From SFHK01 sp963618055 (GTDB lineage Bacteria; Bacillota; Clostridia; Christensenellales; Aristaeellaceae): 64,000 nt of DNA. Positions 51,786-61,554 of the stretch are shown here, piece by piece. The stretch is taken from assembly GCA_963618055.1 (NCBI GenBank), contig CAVERI010000002.1:36309-100308 (forward strand). The letters run 5' to 3'. How positions within the stretch are numbered: position 1 is the stretch's first letter; each line of letters opens with the position of its first letter. The notes below the pieces were generated by a model. It saw only the letters and a program-made list of their open reading frames with translations. It did not search any database and was not told the DNA's origin. The position numbers were made by a program, and so were the translations under genes.

Positions 51786-52997
51786 ATGAAGAAGAAATTT
51801 ACCGACTATACAAAGCTTTTCATGCTCATTCCCGCCGTGCTCGTGCTGGCGGCTATCATTCTGAACCTTGCCGGTCACGGCCTGAATCTGGGCATCGACT
51901 TCACCGGCGGATCCCTGCTTGAGTACGCCGTGGGCGAGGAATTTAATACTGAGGACGTTGTGGACATTCTGCGCCGCCACGGCTACACCGACGCGCAGGT
52001 GGCCAAGGCCGCCTCCGGCGACGACGGCACCGGCGCCATGACGAACCTGCAGATTCGCCTGTCCCTGACCGATCTTTCGGACGACATGAAGAAGCTTGTA
52101 AAGCAGGCCGCCGAGGCTAATGGCCTGACGGACGAGACCATCACCAACCTGACCGCCGCCTACGTGAGCGAAAACGAACTGGACAGCAGCTATTCCGGCG
52201 GCTATCTGTTCATCTGGAAAAAGCTGGCGGACTCCGACAAGCTGCAGGACGCTGTGATGGACGCGCTGGATGAAAACCGCATCCCCTACACCGTCGTGAA
52301 GGCCGAGGAGCTGGACGACGACGCGGAGAACCCCGAGACGCGCGTGATCGTCGTGCTGAACGACCAGTCCAGTGCCGTGCGCAACGTGCTGGAGAACGAA
52401 ATGTCCAGCCGCTACCCGAACTTCACCTACGTGTCCATCGAGCACACGGGCGCGGTTTCCAGCGCCGATCTGGTGCGCAACGCGCTTTTGTCCCTCGCCA
52501 TCGCGCTGGCGCTGATGCTGGTGTACATCGGCTTCCGCTTCGATCTGTATTCCGGCGTTGCCGCGCTGTTCGGCCTTGTGCACGACGTCCTTATGATGCT
52601 GGCGTTCATGACGTTCTTCGGCTCGGTGTATCAGGTAAGCTCGTCGTTTATCGCCGCCATCCTGACGATTGTCGGCTACTCCATCAACAACACCATCATC
52701 ATCTTTGACCGCATCCGCGAGATGAAAAAGCGCGTGGGCACCACCGTCGCCAATAAGGAAATTGTGGAGACCTGCGTTCACGCGTCCCTGTCCCGCACGA
52801 TCAACACCACGCTGACCACGCTGTTCACGCTGGTGGCGCTGTATGTACTGGGCGTGGCCTCGATTCGCGAGTTCACCTTCCCGCTGATCGTCGGCATGCT
52901 CGCCGGCTCCTATTCCTCCAACCTGCTGAACGCGCCGGTCTGGGCGTTCCTTATGAACCGGGCGGAGGCGCGCAAAAAGCAGAAGGCCAAGGCCTGA
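51786..52997 (+). CDS. secF: Protein translocase subunit SecF
   Basis: A 403-residue partner of SecD with six helices. The N-terminal LGIDFTGGSLLEY motif and the C-terminal ILTIVGYSINNTIIIFDRIRE motif are diagnostic. An extended external domain between helix 1 and helix 2 (about 40-220) is longer than in many SecF proteins, including an acidic stretch near residue 190 (EELDDDAENPE). AAGGAGG is upstream of the ATG. Confidence 0.96.
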   Translation: MKKKFTDYTKLFMLIPAVLVLAAIILNLAGHGLNLGIDFTGGSLLEYAVGEEFNTEDVVDILRRHGYTDAQVAKAASGDDGTGAMTNLQIRLSLTDLSDDMKKLVKQAAEANGLTDETITNLTAAYVSENELDSSYSGGYLFIWKKLADSDKLQDAVMDALDENRIPYTVVKAEELDDDAENPETRVIVVLNDQSSAVRNVLENEMSSRYPNFTYVSIEHTGAVSSADLVRNALLSLAIALALMLVYIGFRFDLYSGVAALFGLVHDVLMMLAFMTFFGSVYQVSSSFIAAILTIVGYSINNTIIIFDRIREMKKRVGTTVANKEIVETCVHASLSRTINTTLTTLFTLVALYVLGVASIREFTFPLIVGMLAGSYSSNLLNAPVWAFLMNRAEARKKQKAKA

Positions 52998-53015
52998 TTT
53001 CGCGTTCCCCATGCT

Positions 53016-53054
53016 ATGGGAACCCGCCAAAAGCGGCGGATTCCCATATTTTTT
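53016..53054 (+). terminator. Terminator of secD-secF
   Basis: Stem ATGGGAAcCCGCC / GGCGGaTTCCCAT with a short loop, then ATTTTTT. Confidence 0.9.
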
Positions 53055-53129
53055 CAAACGAAGGCGGCCTTTCGGAATCAAATCCGCGCCGCCGTCAAAC
53101 GATAACAGGGATAATGAGGTAGGATTCCC

Positions 53130-55484
53130 ATGCTCAAATGCCTTCCACGCTCCACAGGCGCGCCCGAATGGCCGCGTCCCGCCGATATGCCCGCGCTCCT
53201 TCACCGGCTGCTCTGCCTTCGCGGCATTCGCAGCGAGGATGAGGCGCGCGCCTTCCTGCGCCCCGGGCGCGGCCAGCTGCACGATCCGTTTCTGCTTTCG
53301 GACATGGATCAGGCCGTGCAGGAGATTCGCGCGGCCATTGACGCGGGCGAGGGCATCTGCGTATACGGCGACTACGACGTGGACGGCGTTTGCGCCTCAT
53401 CCATTCTTTCCAGCTATCTGCGCTCCATCGGCGCGCGGGTGGACGTGTACCTGCCCTCCCGGCACAAGGAGGGCTACGGACTCAACGAGAGCGCGGTGCT
53501 GAAGGTGTGCGAAAACCACCGGCTGCTGGTGACGGTGGACTGCGGCATTACCTCGGTGGAGCTGACAAAGCTGGCGCAGGCGCGCGGCATGCGCGTCGTG
53601 ATTACCGACCACCACCGGCCGGAGGGCGAGCTGCCGCCCTGCCCGGTTGTGAATCCGCTTCTGAATGGCTATCCCTTCCCCTACCTGTGCGGCGCGGGCG
53701 TGGCGTTTCAGCTTGTGGCGGCGCTGGGCGGGCGTGACGCGGCAATGGACTATGTGGATCTGGCGGCGCTTGCGACGATTGCGGATATCGTGCCGCTTCA
53801 GGATGAAAACCGCGCGATTGCCGCGCTGGGCTTAAAACGCATCAACGTGTCCCCGCGCCCCGGCATCCGCGCGCTGATCGACGCGAGCGGCATGACCGGC
53901 CGCGTGATCAACTCCGGCAACGTAGCCTTCCAGCTCGCGCCGCGCCTGAACGCCAGCGGGCGGCTGGGCGACGCCATGCGCGCCTACCGGCTGCTTACCG
54001 GCACGAACGCCGACGAGTGCGCCGAGCTGGCCGGGCAGCTGAACGAGGAAAACCTGCGCCGCAAGGCGCTGGAGCAGGACGCCTACGCGCTGGCGGACGA
54101 GCTGCTGCATTCGTTCCGCTTCGCCGAGCATCGCGTGATCGTGATTCCCGGCGAGGGGCTGAACAGCGGCGTAATCGGTCTGGCCGCGTCCCGGCTGACG
54201 GAGCGCTACCACTACCCCACGGTGGTTCTGTCGCTGGACGGCGACGTATACACCGGCTCCTGCCGCTCGATTGACGGCGTGGACATTCACGACGCGCTTT
54301 CGCACGTGGCGGATACGCTGATTCAGTTCGGCGGCCACAAGATGGCGGCCGGGCTGCGGCTGAAAAAGGAAAATCTGGACGCGTTCTGGGATGGGCTGGA
54401 CGCGTATCTGAAGGAGACCTATCCCGCCGAGCTGTGGATTCCCCGGGTGGAGTACGACTGCGAGGTGGACGCGGACGACCTTACGCCGGAGGCCGTGGAG
54501 ACGCTGGAGGCGCTCGCGCCCACCGGCTGCGGCAACCCCTCCGCGCAGTTTCTGATGAAATGCGAGATTGTCTCCGCCCGCCCCGTCGGCGCGGACAGCG
54601 CGCACCTGAAGCTGTGCCTGCGCAGCGCGGGCGGCATGACCGACGGAATCTGGTTCCGCCGCGGCGACCTTGCCGGGCACCTGCCGCGCACGGCCGACGC
54701 GGTGTTTCAGGCCTCAATCAACCGCTATCAGGGGCGTGTAAGCGTGCAGGCACAGCTTACGGCGCTGGAGGCGCGCGACGCCGGCGGACGACTTTCGGAA
54801 CTTGACGCGCGCGCGGATTCCCTGTTTCAAACGTTCTTAACAGACCATGTGTATAATTGGGCATACTCGGAAATTCCCGCGCCGCCGATCTCGGCGCAGG
54901 CGCTTCGCGAAAAGCTGGCGGGGCGCGTGCAGGGCGTTCTGATTGTGGCCGCGTCCATCGAGGGCGCGCGCGCCGCGCTGGAGGCCGCGGGCGGCCAGCC
55001 GCTGGACGTATTCATTGGCGAATACCCGTCCGACGCGCGCTGCTTTCATTCACTCGCGGTGCTGCCCGCGGGCGCGCCGCCGGAGGGCTATGACACCGTC
55101 GTGCTGGCGGGAATCCCGGACGGGCTGATGAACGCCTCGTTCCGTCTGGATGGCGTGCCGGTCAGCCCGCTGTTCGCCCGCATGCCGGGTCTCGAATCGC
55201 TGCGCGGCATTTACGCCGCCGCGCGCCGCGTCAGCCGCCGCCCGTCGCATTTTCTGGCGCGGAACGCGCTGGTGCGCGGAATCGCCGAGGAAGCGGACGA
55301 AAGCGAGTCCGCCTGCGCCGCCGGGCTTCTCATACTCTCGGACATGGCGCTTTTGACCATTGAGGACACAAAAACCGCCGGGTTTCACGTGACGCTCGCG
55401 CCGCTTGTGAAGCGCGACCCGGCCGAGAATCCCCTGTTTCGCCGCATGCAGGCATGGCGCGAACAGGCAATGAAAGGAAGGTGA
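53130..55484 (+). CDS. recJ: Single-stranded-DNA exonuclease RecJ
   Basis: 5'-3' exonuclease of 784 residues used in recombination and mismatch repair. The DHH catalytic motifs are present: VYGDYDVDG (about 78-86), DCGIT (about 130-134), ITDHHRPEG (about 156-164), and GGHKMAAG of the DHHA1 domain (about 402-409). An OB domain and an extra C-terminal domain of about 200 residues follow, as in Firmicutes RecJ. The ATG at 53130 follows GAGGTAGGATTC, a moderate site. It leads a run of recJ-relA-dtd-MBL-hemZ-cyclophilins with small gaps. Confidence 0.95.
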   Translation: MLKCLPRSTGAPEWPRPADMPALLHRLLCLRGIRSEDEARAFLRPGRGQLHDPFLLSDMDQAVQEIRAAIDAGEGICVYGDYDVDGVCASSILSSYLRSIGARVDVYLPSRHKEGYGLNESAVLKVCENHRLLVTVDCGITSVELTKLAQARGMRVVITDHHRPEGELPPCPVVNPLLNGYPFPYLCGAGVAFQLVAALGGRDAAMDYVDLAALATIADIVPLQDENRAIAALGLKRINVSPRPGIRALIDASGMTGRVINSGNVAFQLAPRLNASGRLGDAMRAYRLLTGTNADECAELAGQLNEENLRRKALEQDAYALADELLHSFRFAEHRVIVIPGEGLNSGVIGLAASRLTERYHYPTVVLSLDGDVYTGSCRSIDGVDIHDALSHVADTLIQFGGHKMAAGLRLKKENLDAFWDGLDAYLKETYPAELWIPRVEYDCEVDADDLTPEAVETLEALAPTGCGNPSAQFLMKCEIVSARPVGADSAHLKLCLRSAGGMTDGIWFRRGDLAGHLPRTADAVFQASINRYQGRVSVQAQLTALEARDAGGRLSELDARADSLFQTFLTDHVYNWAYSEIPAPPISAQALREKLAGRVQGVLIVAASIEGARAALEAAGGQPLDVFIGEYPSDARCFHSLAVLPAGAPPEGYDTVVLAGIPDGLMNASFRLDGVPVSPLFARMPGLESLRGIYAAARRVSRRPSHFLARNALVRGIAEEADESESACAAGLLILSDMALLTIEDTKTAGFHVTLAPLVKRDPAENPLFRRMQAWREQAMKGR

Positions 55485-55488
55485 GCTC

Positions 55489-57681
55489 ATGAACGATCAG
55501 GCGACCCCCGGATATCCGACGCTGGACGAGCTGATCACACACGTGCAGAAATTTCATCCGAACGAGGATATGGGCGTAATTGAGCGCGCCTACCGGTTTG
55601 CCGAAAACGCGCACAAGGATCAAAAGCGCATGTCCGGCGAGCCGTATTTCGCGCATCCCGCCCACGTGGCGCTGATTCTGGCCGACCTGATGCTCGATCC
55701 CCCGACGATCGCCGCCGGTCTTCTGCATGACTGCGTGGAGGACGTGGACGGCTGCACCGTGGAGACCATCGAGAAGGACTTCGGCAGCGAAATTTCGCTG
55801 ATGGTGGACGGCGTTACCAAGCTCACGCGCATGGATTTCTTCACCCGCGAGCAGCAGCAGGCGGAGTCCATCCGCAAGATGTTCATCGCCATGGCGAAGG
55901 ACATTCGCGTGGTGCTGATCAAGCTGGCCGACCGCCTGCACAACATGCGCACGCTCAAGACGCAAAAGCCCGAGCGGCAGATTCCCATTGCCCGCGAAAC
56001 GCTGGACATTTACGCGCCGCTGGCGCACCGGCTGGGCGTATACGCGGTAAAGTGGGAGCTGGAAGACCTTGCCCTGCGCTACATCGACCCGGAGGGCTAC
56101 TACAGCCTTGTGGAGAAGGTGGGCATGAAGCGCGCCGAGCGCGAAAAGTGGATTCGCGAGATCATCGATTCCATCCGCGCGGGAATGGAAAAGGAGCACA
56201 TTCACGTGCAGGAAATCGACGGCCGTCCCAAGCACTTTTATTCCATCTACCGCAAGATGAAAACGCAGAACAAGACGTTCGAGCAGATCACCGATCTGAT
56301 CGCCGTGCGCGTGATCGTCGATACCAAGCAGGACTGCTACGCCGCGCTGGGCATCGTGCATTCCCTGTGGCCGCAGGTGCCGGGGCGGTTCAAGGACTAT
56401 ATCTCCGTGCCCAAGGACAATCTCTATCAGTCGCTGCACACCACGGTCGTGGGGTCGGACGGCCGCCCGTTCGAGGTGCAGATTCGCACGATGGAGATGC
56501 ACCGAAGCGCCGAATACGGCATTGCCGCGCACTGGCGCTATAAAGAAGGCAAGGCGGCCGACTCGCTGGATGAAAAGCTGGGCTGGCTGCGCCGCATTCT
56601 GGATTGGCAGAGCGAAACCGGCGACCCCGGCGAGTTCGGCAACCTGCTGCGCGTAGACCTGTTCGCCGAGGAGGTTCTGGTGTTCACGCCGCGCGGCGAC
56701 ATTATCTCCCTGCCTAAGGGCGCGACGCCGCTCGACTTTGCCTACCGCATCCATTCCGCCGTGGGCAACCGCTGCGTGGGCGCAAAGGTAAACCACCGCA
56801 TCGTGCCGCTGACGACCCAGCTGGAAACCGGCGATTTCGTGGAAATCATGACCTCCGCGAATTCCCACGGCCCGTCGCTGGACTGGCTGAACATCGTGAA
56901 GACCAGCGAGGCGAAGACGAAGATTCGCTCGTTCCTGAAGAACGAATCGAAGGACGAAAACCTCGTCCGCGGCCGCGACCTGCTGGAAAAGGAGGCGCGC
57001 CGTCTGGGCTACTCCTTCTCTCAGCTGTGCAGGCCGGAGTTTCTGGAGGTTCTGTATAAGCGCTACACGCTTTCGTCGCTGGACGATCTGTATGTCACGG
57101 TGGGCTTCGGCGGCCTGTCGTGCGCGCAGGTGATCAACCGTCTGGCGGAGGAATTCAAAAAGACGCAGAAGCCGGAAGCGCCCAAGCTGCCTACGCCCAC
57201 GGAAACCCCGCAGCCCCGCCCGGCGACGCACGCCGCGCAGGGCGTGGTGGTGGAGGGCGACCCAAATATGCTGGTGCGCTTCGCACACTGCTGCAACCCG
57301 CTGCCCGGCGACGACATCATCGGCTACGTCACCCGCGGGCGCGGCGTGTCCGTACACCGCGCGGACTGCGTGAACATGCAGGATGAGGGCGTGGAGCGGG
57401 ATCGCATGGTGCAGGTCGCGTGGGCGTCGTCCGCCTCCGCGGCGTATGACGCGGACATTCAGGTGATCGGCTACGACAAGGCCGGCCTGCTGGCCGACCT
57501 GAGCACGCTGTTCGCCGCGCTGGAGGTGCCCATCGTGGCTGTCTCCGCGCGCACGATGAAAAACGGCACCACACAGATCACACTCACGCTGTCCATCAAG
57601 GACACCACGCAGCTGGAAAAAATCATCAAGCAGCTGCGCAAGCGTTCCGACATCATCGAGGTATTCCGCGTCAGCTTCTGA
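55489..57681 (+). CDS. relA: RelA/SpoT-type (p)ppGpp synthetase/hydrolase
   Basis: Long bifunctional stringent-response enzyme of 730 residues. The N-terminal HD hydrolase has FAHPAHVA and HDCVED (about 81-86). The synthetase domain has YRKMKTQNKTFEQITDLIAVR (about 252-272) and DYISVPKDNLYQSLHTTV. TGS (about 400-460), a zinc-finger-like region with HCCNPLPGD and a C-terminal ACT domain (about 655-730) regulate it. All hydrolase residues I can check are present, so it should be able to make and degrade (p)ppGpp. It is 4 bp after recJ, with GGAAGG before the ATG; dtd follows as in Bacillus. Confidence 0.96.
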   Translation: MNDQATPGYPTLDELITHVQKFHPNEDMGVIERAYRFAENAHKDQKRMSGEPYFAHPAHVALILADLMLDPPTIAAGLLHDCVEDVDGCTVETIEKDFGSEISLMVDGVTKLTRMDFFTREQQQAESIRKMFIAMAKDIRVVLIKLADRLHNMRTLKTQKPERQIPIARETLDIYAPLAHRLGVYAVKWELEDLALRYIDPEGYYSLVEKVGMKRAEREKWIREIIDSIRAGMEKEHIHVQEIDGRPKHFYSIYRKMKTQNKTFEQITDLIAVRVIVDTKQDCYAALGIVHSLWPQVPGRFKDYISVPKDNLYQSLHTTVVGSDGRPFEVQIRTMEMHRSAEYGIAAHWRYKEGKAADSLDEKLGWLRRILDWQSETGDPGEFGNLLRVDLFAEEVLVFTPRGDIISLPKGATPLDFAYRIHSAVGNRCVGAKVNHRIVPLTTQLETGDFVEIMTSANSHGPSLDWLNIVKTSEAKTKIRSFLKNESKDENLVRGRDLLEKEARRLGYSFSQLCRPEFLEVLYKRYTLSSLDDLYVTVGFGGLSCAQVINRLAEEFKKTQKPEAPKLPTPTETPQPRPATHAAQGVVVEGDPNMLVRFAHCCNPLPGDDIIGYVTRGRGVSVHRADCVNMQDEGVERDRMVQVAWASSASAAYDADIQVIGYDKAGLLADLSTLFAALEVPIVAVSARTMKNGTTQITLTLSIKDTTQLEKIIKQLRKRSDIIEVFRVSF

Positions 57682-57701
57682 CGGGAAGGGAGAAATTTCG
57701 C

Positions 57702-58151
57702 ATGCGAGCCATCATTCAGCGCGTGTCCCGCGCCAGCGTAGACGTGGCGGGCGCGCGCGTGGGCGAAATTGGGCGCGGCTTTCTGGTGCTTCTGGGCGTT
57801 ATGGCCGGAGATACCGACGCCGACCGCAATTATATCGCAAAGAAAATCGCCGGCCTCCGCGTGTTTGAGGACGCCGACGAAAAGATGAACCTGTCCCTGA
57901 AGGACGTGGGCGGCAGCGTGCTGCTGGTAAGCCAGTTCACGCTGGCGGGTGACGCGCGCCACGGCAATCGCCCGTCGTTCTCCGGCGCGGCGCGGCCGGA
58001 GGAGGCCGAGCCCGTCTGCGCGCAGGTAAAGGCCGACCTTGAGGCCGCCGGTCTGCGCGTGGAAACCGGGCGCTTTCGCACGCACATGGAGGTGTCGCTG
58101 GTAAACGACGGCCCCGTGACCATTCTTCTGGACAGCAGAAAGGATTTCTGA
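57702..58151 (+). CDS. dtd: D-aminoacyl-tRNA deacylase
   Basis: A 149-residue DTD that removes D-amino acids (and glycine) from tRNAs. The SQFTLAGDARHGNRPSF motif (about 78-94) and NDGPVT (about 137-142, the Gly-cisPro gate) are the two active-site loops. The N terminus MRAIIQRVSRASV is standard. GGGAAGGGAGAA lies before the ATG. It is commonly next to relA in Firmicutes. Confidence 0.96.
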   Translation: MRAIIQRVSRASVDVAGARVGEIGRGFLVLLGVMAGDTDADRNYIAKKIAGLRVFEDADEKMNLSLKDVGGSVLLVSQFTLAGDARHGNRPSFSGAARPEEAEPVCAQVKADLEAAGLRVETGRFRTHMEVSLVNDGPVTILLDSRKDF

Positions 58152-58156
58152 ACCGA

Positions 58157-58783
58157 ATGAGCAAGCTTCTGATCGACCGGCTCGCGCTCGGCGCGTACCA
58201 GACGAATTGCTATCTCCTTCGCCGGGAGGGCTCGCCTGCCGCTGTCGTCATCGACCCCGGCGACGATGTTCCCGCGCTGGACGAGGCGATTGCCCGTCTC
58301 GCCCTTCATCCCGAGGCCGTCCTTCTGACGCACGGCCACTTTGACCACCTGCTGGGCGCGCACCATATGAAGGAGGCCCATGGCGCGAAGGTGTACATTG
58401 GCGAGGCCGACGCGCCGGCGCTGACGGAGGAACGAATTTCCCTGCGCCCCGCAGACGCGCAAACGCCCTTTGAACCCACGCCGCCGGACGGCTTTTTAAC
58501 CGAGGGCACGCACGAGTTCGCCGGTATCCGCTTTCGCGCCATCCCATCCCCCGGCCATACCATGGGCGGTGTCTGCCTGCTGGCGGAGGACGACGGCGTG
58601 CTGTTCACCGGCGACACGCTGTTTGCAAACGGCATTGGCCGCACCGACCTGTACGGCGGCGACTGGACGCAGCTGTATCACTCGCTCAAGCGCCTTCTCG
58701 CGCTGGACGGTTCCCTGCGCGTGCTTCCCGGCCACGGCGAGGGCGGCACGCTGGACGCGATTAAAAGAGGGTTTCATCGATGA
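58157..58783 (+). CDS. MBL-fold metal hydrolase (glyoxalase II-like)
   Basis: A 208-residue metallo-beta-lactamase fold hydrolase. Zinc ligands: H-x-H-x-D-H in THGHFDHLLG (about 56-61), H in SPGHTMGG (about 133), D in FTGDTLF and H in LPGHGEGG near the end. It probably cleaves a thioester or similar bond; the substrate is unknown. It follows dtd by 5 bp and overlaps hemZ by four bases (ATGA). Confidence 0.93.
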   Translation: MSKLLIDRLALGAYQTNCYLLRREGSPAAVVIDPGDDVPALDEAIARLALHPEAVLLTHGHFDHLLGAHHMKEAHGAKVYIGEADAPALTEERISLRPADAQTPFEPTPPDGFLTEGTHEFAGIRFRAIPSPGHTMGGVCLLAEDDGVLFTGDTLFANGIGRTDLYGGDWTQLYHSLKRLLALDGSLRVLPGHGEGGTLDAIKRGFHR

Positions 58784-60243
58784 ATTCCATCCGTCTGACT
58801 ACCAACGTCGAATGGCTGTACCCGGAGCTCGGCGAGGTCGTGCGCCTGTTTCTGGGCGACGTGCCGATCCTGCCGGACGCGGGCGACGTGTCGATTGTCC
58901 ACACGCACACGGACGCGGGCGACACATGGATTGAGTGTGCGCGGCTGGACGGCGCGCGGGAAATCACCGTAACCGCGAACGCCGTGCGCGGCGGACTGGA
59001 GGAAAAGCGCGTGCTCAAGCGCGCGGCAAAGACGGCGGTTTTCCGCCTTTTGTCGGACGCGCTCGACCGCATGCCTCCGTGGGGCTCCCTGACCGGCATC
59101 CGCCCCACGCGGCTGATGTATGAAGCCATGGAGCGCGGCCTTTCCCGCGAGGAGGCCGAAGCGTGGCTGACGCGCGAATTTTTCGTAAGCCCCGAAAAGG
59201 CGGCGCTGCTGGGCGAAATCATCGAGATGCAGCGCGGGCTGGTGAACCCGCCCGCGGACGCGTTCGACCTGTACATCGGCATTCCCTTCTGCGTGACGCG
59301 CTGCGCCTATTGCTCGTTCGCCTCCGGCGAAATCGGCGACGGCAGGCTGACCGCGCCGTATGTGGAGGCGCTGAAACGCGAAATTGCCCGTTCCGCCGAG
59401 CTGACGCGCGCGTTAGGTCTCCGTCTGCGCGCGGGCTATATCGGCGGCGGCACGCCGACCGCCATCACCTGCGCTCAGCTGGACGAGGTGCTTTCCGCCG
59501 CGATGGCTGCCTTCCCGGGCGGCTGTGAATGGACGGTGGAGGCCGGGCGGCCGGACACGATCGACCGCGAGAAGCTGCGCATGCTGAAGGCGCACGCCGT
59601 CAGCCGCATCTCCGTGAACCCGCAGACGTTCAAGGATGAGACCCTGCGCGTGATCGGGCGCGCGCACACCTCGCAGGACACGCTTCGCGCCTACGCGCTG
59701 GCGCGCGAGGAGGGCTTCGACCACATCAACATGGATCTGATCGCCGCGCTGCCGGGCGAAACGACGGACGACTTCCGCCGGACGCTTGAAAAGGTGCGCG
59801 AGCTGAATCCGGAATCCGTCACCGTACATTCGCTGGCGATCAAGCGCTCCAGCCGATTGCACGAGGCGCTCACCCGCGAGGGCGGCGCACACAATCAGGC
59901 AGATTGTGCCGCGGCGGACGAAATGATTCGCTATGCCCGGCAGACGCTGGCGGAGGGCGGCTGGCGGCCCTACTACCTGTACCGGCAGAAATACATGGCC
60001 GGGAATCTGGAAAACGTGGGCTACGCCAAGGCCGGACACGCCTGCCTGTACAACATCGGCAACATGGAGGAAACCGCGCGCGTGCTGGCGCTGGGCGCGG
60101 GCGCGATTACGAAATGGCTGTTCCCGCGCGAGCGGCGCATTGAGCGCGCGCCGAACGTGCGCAACATTGAGGAATACATCCGGCGCGTAGACGAAATGGT
60201 CGAGCGAAAGCGCGCGCTGCTGCTGGGGGAGGTTACGCCATGA
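58780..60243 (+). CDS. hemZ: Radical SAM coproporphyrinogen dehydrogenase HemZ
   Basis: A 487-residue radical SAM protein of the HemZ type. The cluster motif CVTRCAYC (CxxxCxxC) sits at about 168-175 after a N-terminal domain of about 160 residues that HemW lacks. GGGTPT and the SVNPQTFKDETLRVIGRAHT segment follow. HemZ is assigned to oxygen-independent heme synthesis; the evidence is homology, and a heme-chaperone role as for HemW is also possible. The ATG overlaps the MBL stop and its own stop overlaps the first cyclophilin (ATGA). Confidence 0.92.
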   Translation: MNSIRLTTNVEWLYPELGEVVRLFLGDVPILPDAGDVSIVHTHTDAGDTWIECARLDGAREITVTANAVRGGLEEKRVLKRAAKTAVFRLLSDALDRMPPWGSLTGIRPTRLMYEAMERGLSREEAEAWLTREFFVSPEKAALLGEIIEMQRGLVNPPADAFDLYIGIPFCVTRCAYCSFASGEIGDGRLTAPYVEALKREIARSAELTRALGLRLRAGYIGGGTPTAITCAQLDEVLSAAMAAFPGGCEWTVEAGRPDTIDREKLRMLKAHAVSRISVNPQTFKDETLRVIGRAHTSQDTLRAYALAREEGFDHINMDLIAALPGETTDDFRRTLEKVRELNPESVTVHSLAIKRSSRLHEALTREGGAHNQADCAAADEMIRYARQTLAEGGWRPYYLYRQKYMAGNLENVGYAKAGHACLYNIGNMEETARVLALGAGAITKWLFPRERRIERAPNVRNIEEYIRRVDEMVERKRALLLGEVTP

Positions 60244-60887
60244 AAAGACGCCGGCTGATTGCCGTTCTGCTGCTTCCGTGTCTTCTGCTGTGCGCGTGCG
60301 CGTCCAAGGAGCTGGTAAGCCCCTACGCCGACGTTCCCAAGCCCACGGCGGTCATCACCATGGACAATGGCTCGACCATGACCTTCACGCTCGACCCTGC
60401 CAGCGCGCCCAACACCGTGGCAAACTTCATTTCGCTGGCGAACGCCGGATTCTACGACGGCATGAAGATCGACTACGTGTACCCCACCTACTTCCTGCGC
60501 AGCGGCGACCCCAACGGCGACGGCACCGGCGGCCCCGGCTACACGATTGACGGCGAGTTCAGCGAAAACGGCTACACGCTCAACAAGCTGTCCCATGAGC
60601 GCGGCGTGATCTCGATGTGCCGTCTGGAGGACGATTATCACTCCGCCGGAAGTCAGTTCTTCATCATGCAGTCCACCCGTCTGGAATACGACGGAAAGTA
60701 CGCCGCGTTCGGCTGGATTGAAAAAAGCGACGCGGAAAGCCTGCGCACGCTGGACTCGCTGTGCGGCATGAGTCTGGATAAGAGCTATCGCCCGCTGGTT
60801 CGGCAGACCATCGCGTCCATTCGCGTGGACACGAAGGGCTACACCTACGAGGTGTATAAATACGGCGAGGAAAACGCCGAAAAATAA
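60240..60887 (+). CDS. Cyclophilin-like lipoprotein with degenerate active site
   Basis: A 215-residue lipoprotein. The signal peptide ends in a lipobox with the cysteine in LLCAC (about 18-20). The mature part is a cyclophilin fold: DNGSTMTFTLDPASAPNTVANF, GDPNGDGTGGPGY and SQFFIM are present. At the active site the FHRV...FMIQGGD motif reads IDYVYPTYFLRSGD, so the catalytic arginine and glutamine are missing. It may bind proline-containing chains without isomerising them. Its ATG overlaps the hemZ stop. It is the first of three cyclophilins. Confidence 0.88.
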   Translation: MKRRRLIAVLLLPCLLLCACASKELVSPYADVPKPTAVITMDNGSTMTFTLDPASAPNTVANFISLANAGFYDGMKIDYVYPTYFLRSGDPNGDGTGGPGYTIDGEFSENGYTLNKLSHERGVISMCRLEDDYHSAGSQFFIMQSTRLEYDGKYAAFGWIEKSDAESLRTLDSLCGMSLDKSYRPLVRQTIASIRVDTKGYTYEVYKYGEENAEK

Positions 60888-60899
60888 AGGAGACATCTC

Positions 60900-61550
60900 A
60901 TGAAAAAACGTTCGCTTTCCCTTCTTCTGGCGCTTATGCTGCTTGTGAGCCTGACCGCGCTGACCGGCTGCAAGTCCAACAAAGGCCAAACGTCCACGCA
61001 GCGCATTACGGCCTACACACTGAAAAACGAAGCCGACCCCGTGGCCACCATCACCATGGAGGACGGCGGCGTGATCACCGTGGAGCTGTATCCGGACGTC
61101 GCGCCCAACACCGTGGCCAATTTTATCACGCTGGCCAATCAGGGCTTTTATGACGGCTTGATCTTCCACCGCGTGATCAAGGGCTTCATGATTCAGGGCG
61201 GCGACCCCAACGGCGTCGGAACCGGCGGCCCCGGCTACTCCATCAAGGGCGAATTCTCCGCCAACGGCTTTGAAAACAACCTGTCCCACACGCGCGGCGT
61301 AATCTCCATGGCGCGCTCCTCGTCGTTTGATTCCGCGGGCAGCCAGTTCTTCATCATGCATGCCGACGGCACGTATCTCGACACGCAGTACGCTGCCTTC
61401 GGCGAGGTTGTGGACGGCATGGACGTTGTGGACGCCATCGCCGAAACGCAGACCGGCGCGAACGACCGCCCCGTAAGCGAGCAGAAAATCAAGACCATCC
61501 GCGTGGATACCAAGGGCGTAGAATATACTGTAGAAAAAATCGGAGGCTAA
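60900..61550 (+). CDS. Cyclophilin-type peptidyl-prolyl isomerase, lipoprotein
   Basis: A 216-residue exported lipoprotein with lipobox LTGC (Cys about 24). The cyclophilin domain is complete: FHRVIKGFMIQGGD with the catalytic arginine, GTGGPGYSIKGEF, and SQFFIMHADGTYLD. It should catalyse cis-trans isomerisation of Xaa-Pro bonds in proteins folding outside the membrane. It is 12 bp after the degenerate copy with AAAGGAG upstream. Confidence 0.94.
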   Translation: MKKRSLSLLLALMLLVSLTALTGCKSNKGQTSTQRITAYTLKNEADPVATITMEDGGVITVELYPDVAPNTVANFITLANQGFYDGLIFHRVIKGFMIQGGDPNGVGTGGPGYSIKGEFSANGFENNLSHTRGVISMARSSSFDSAGSQFFIMHADGTYLDTQYAAFGEVVDGMDVVDAIAETQTGANDRPVSEQKIKTIRVDTKGVEYTVEKIGG

Positions 61551-61554
61551 CGAC

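Noticed and set aside
49563..53282. Minus-strand open frame of over 1200 codons across SDR, secD and secF
   Set aside because: It spans three well-supported genes, their promoter and a terminator on the other strand. It is a composition artefact.
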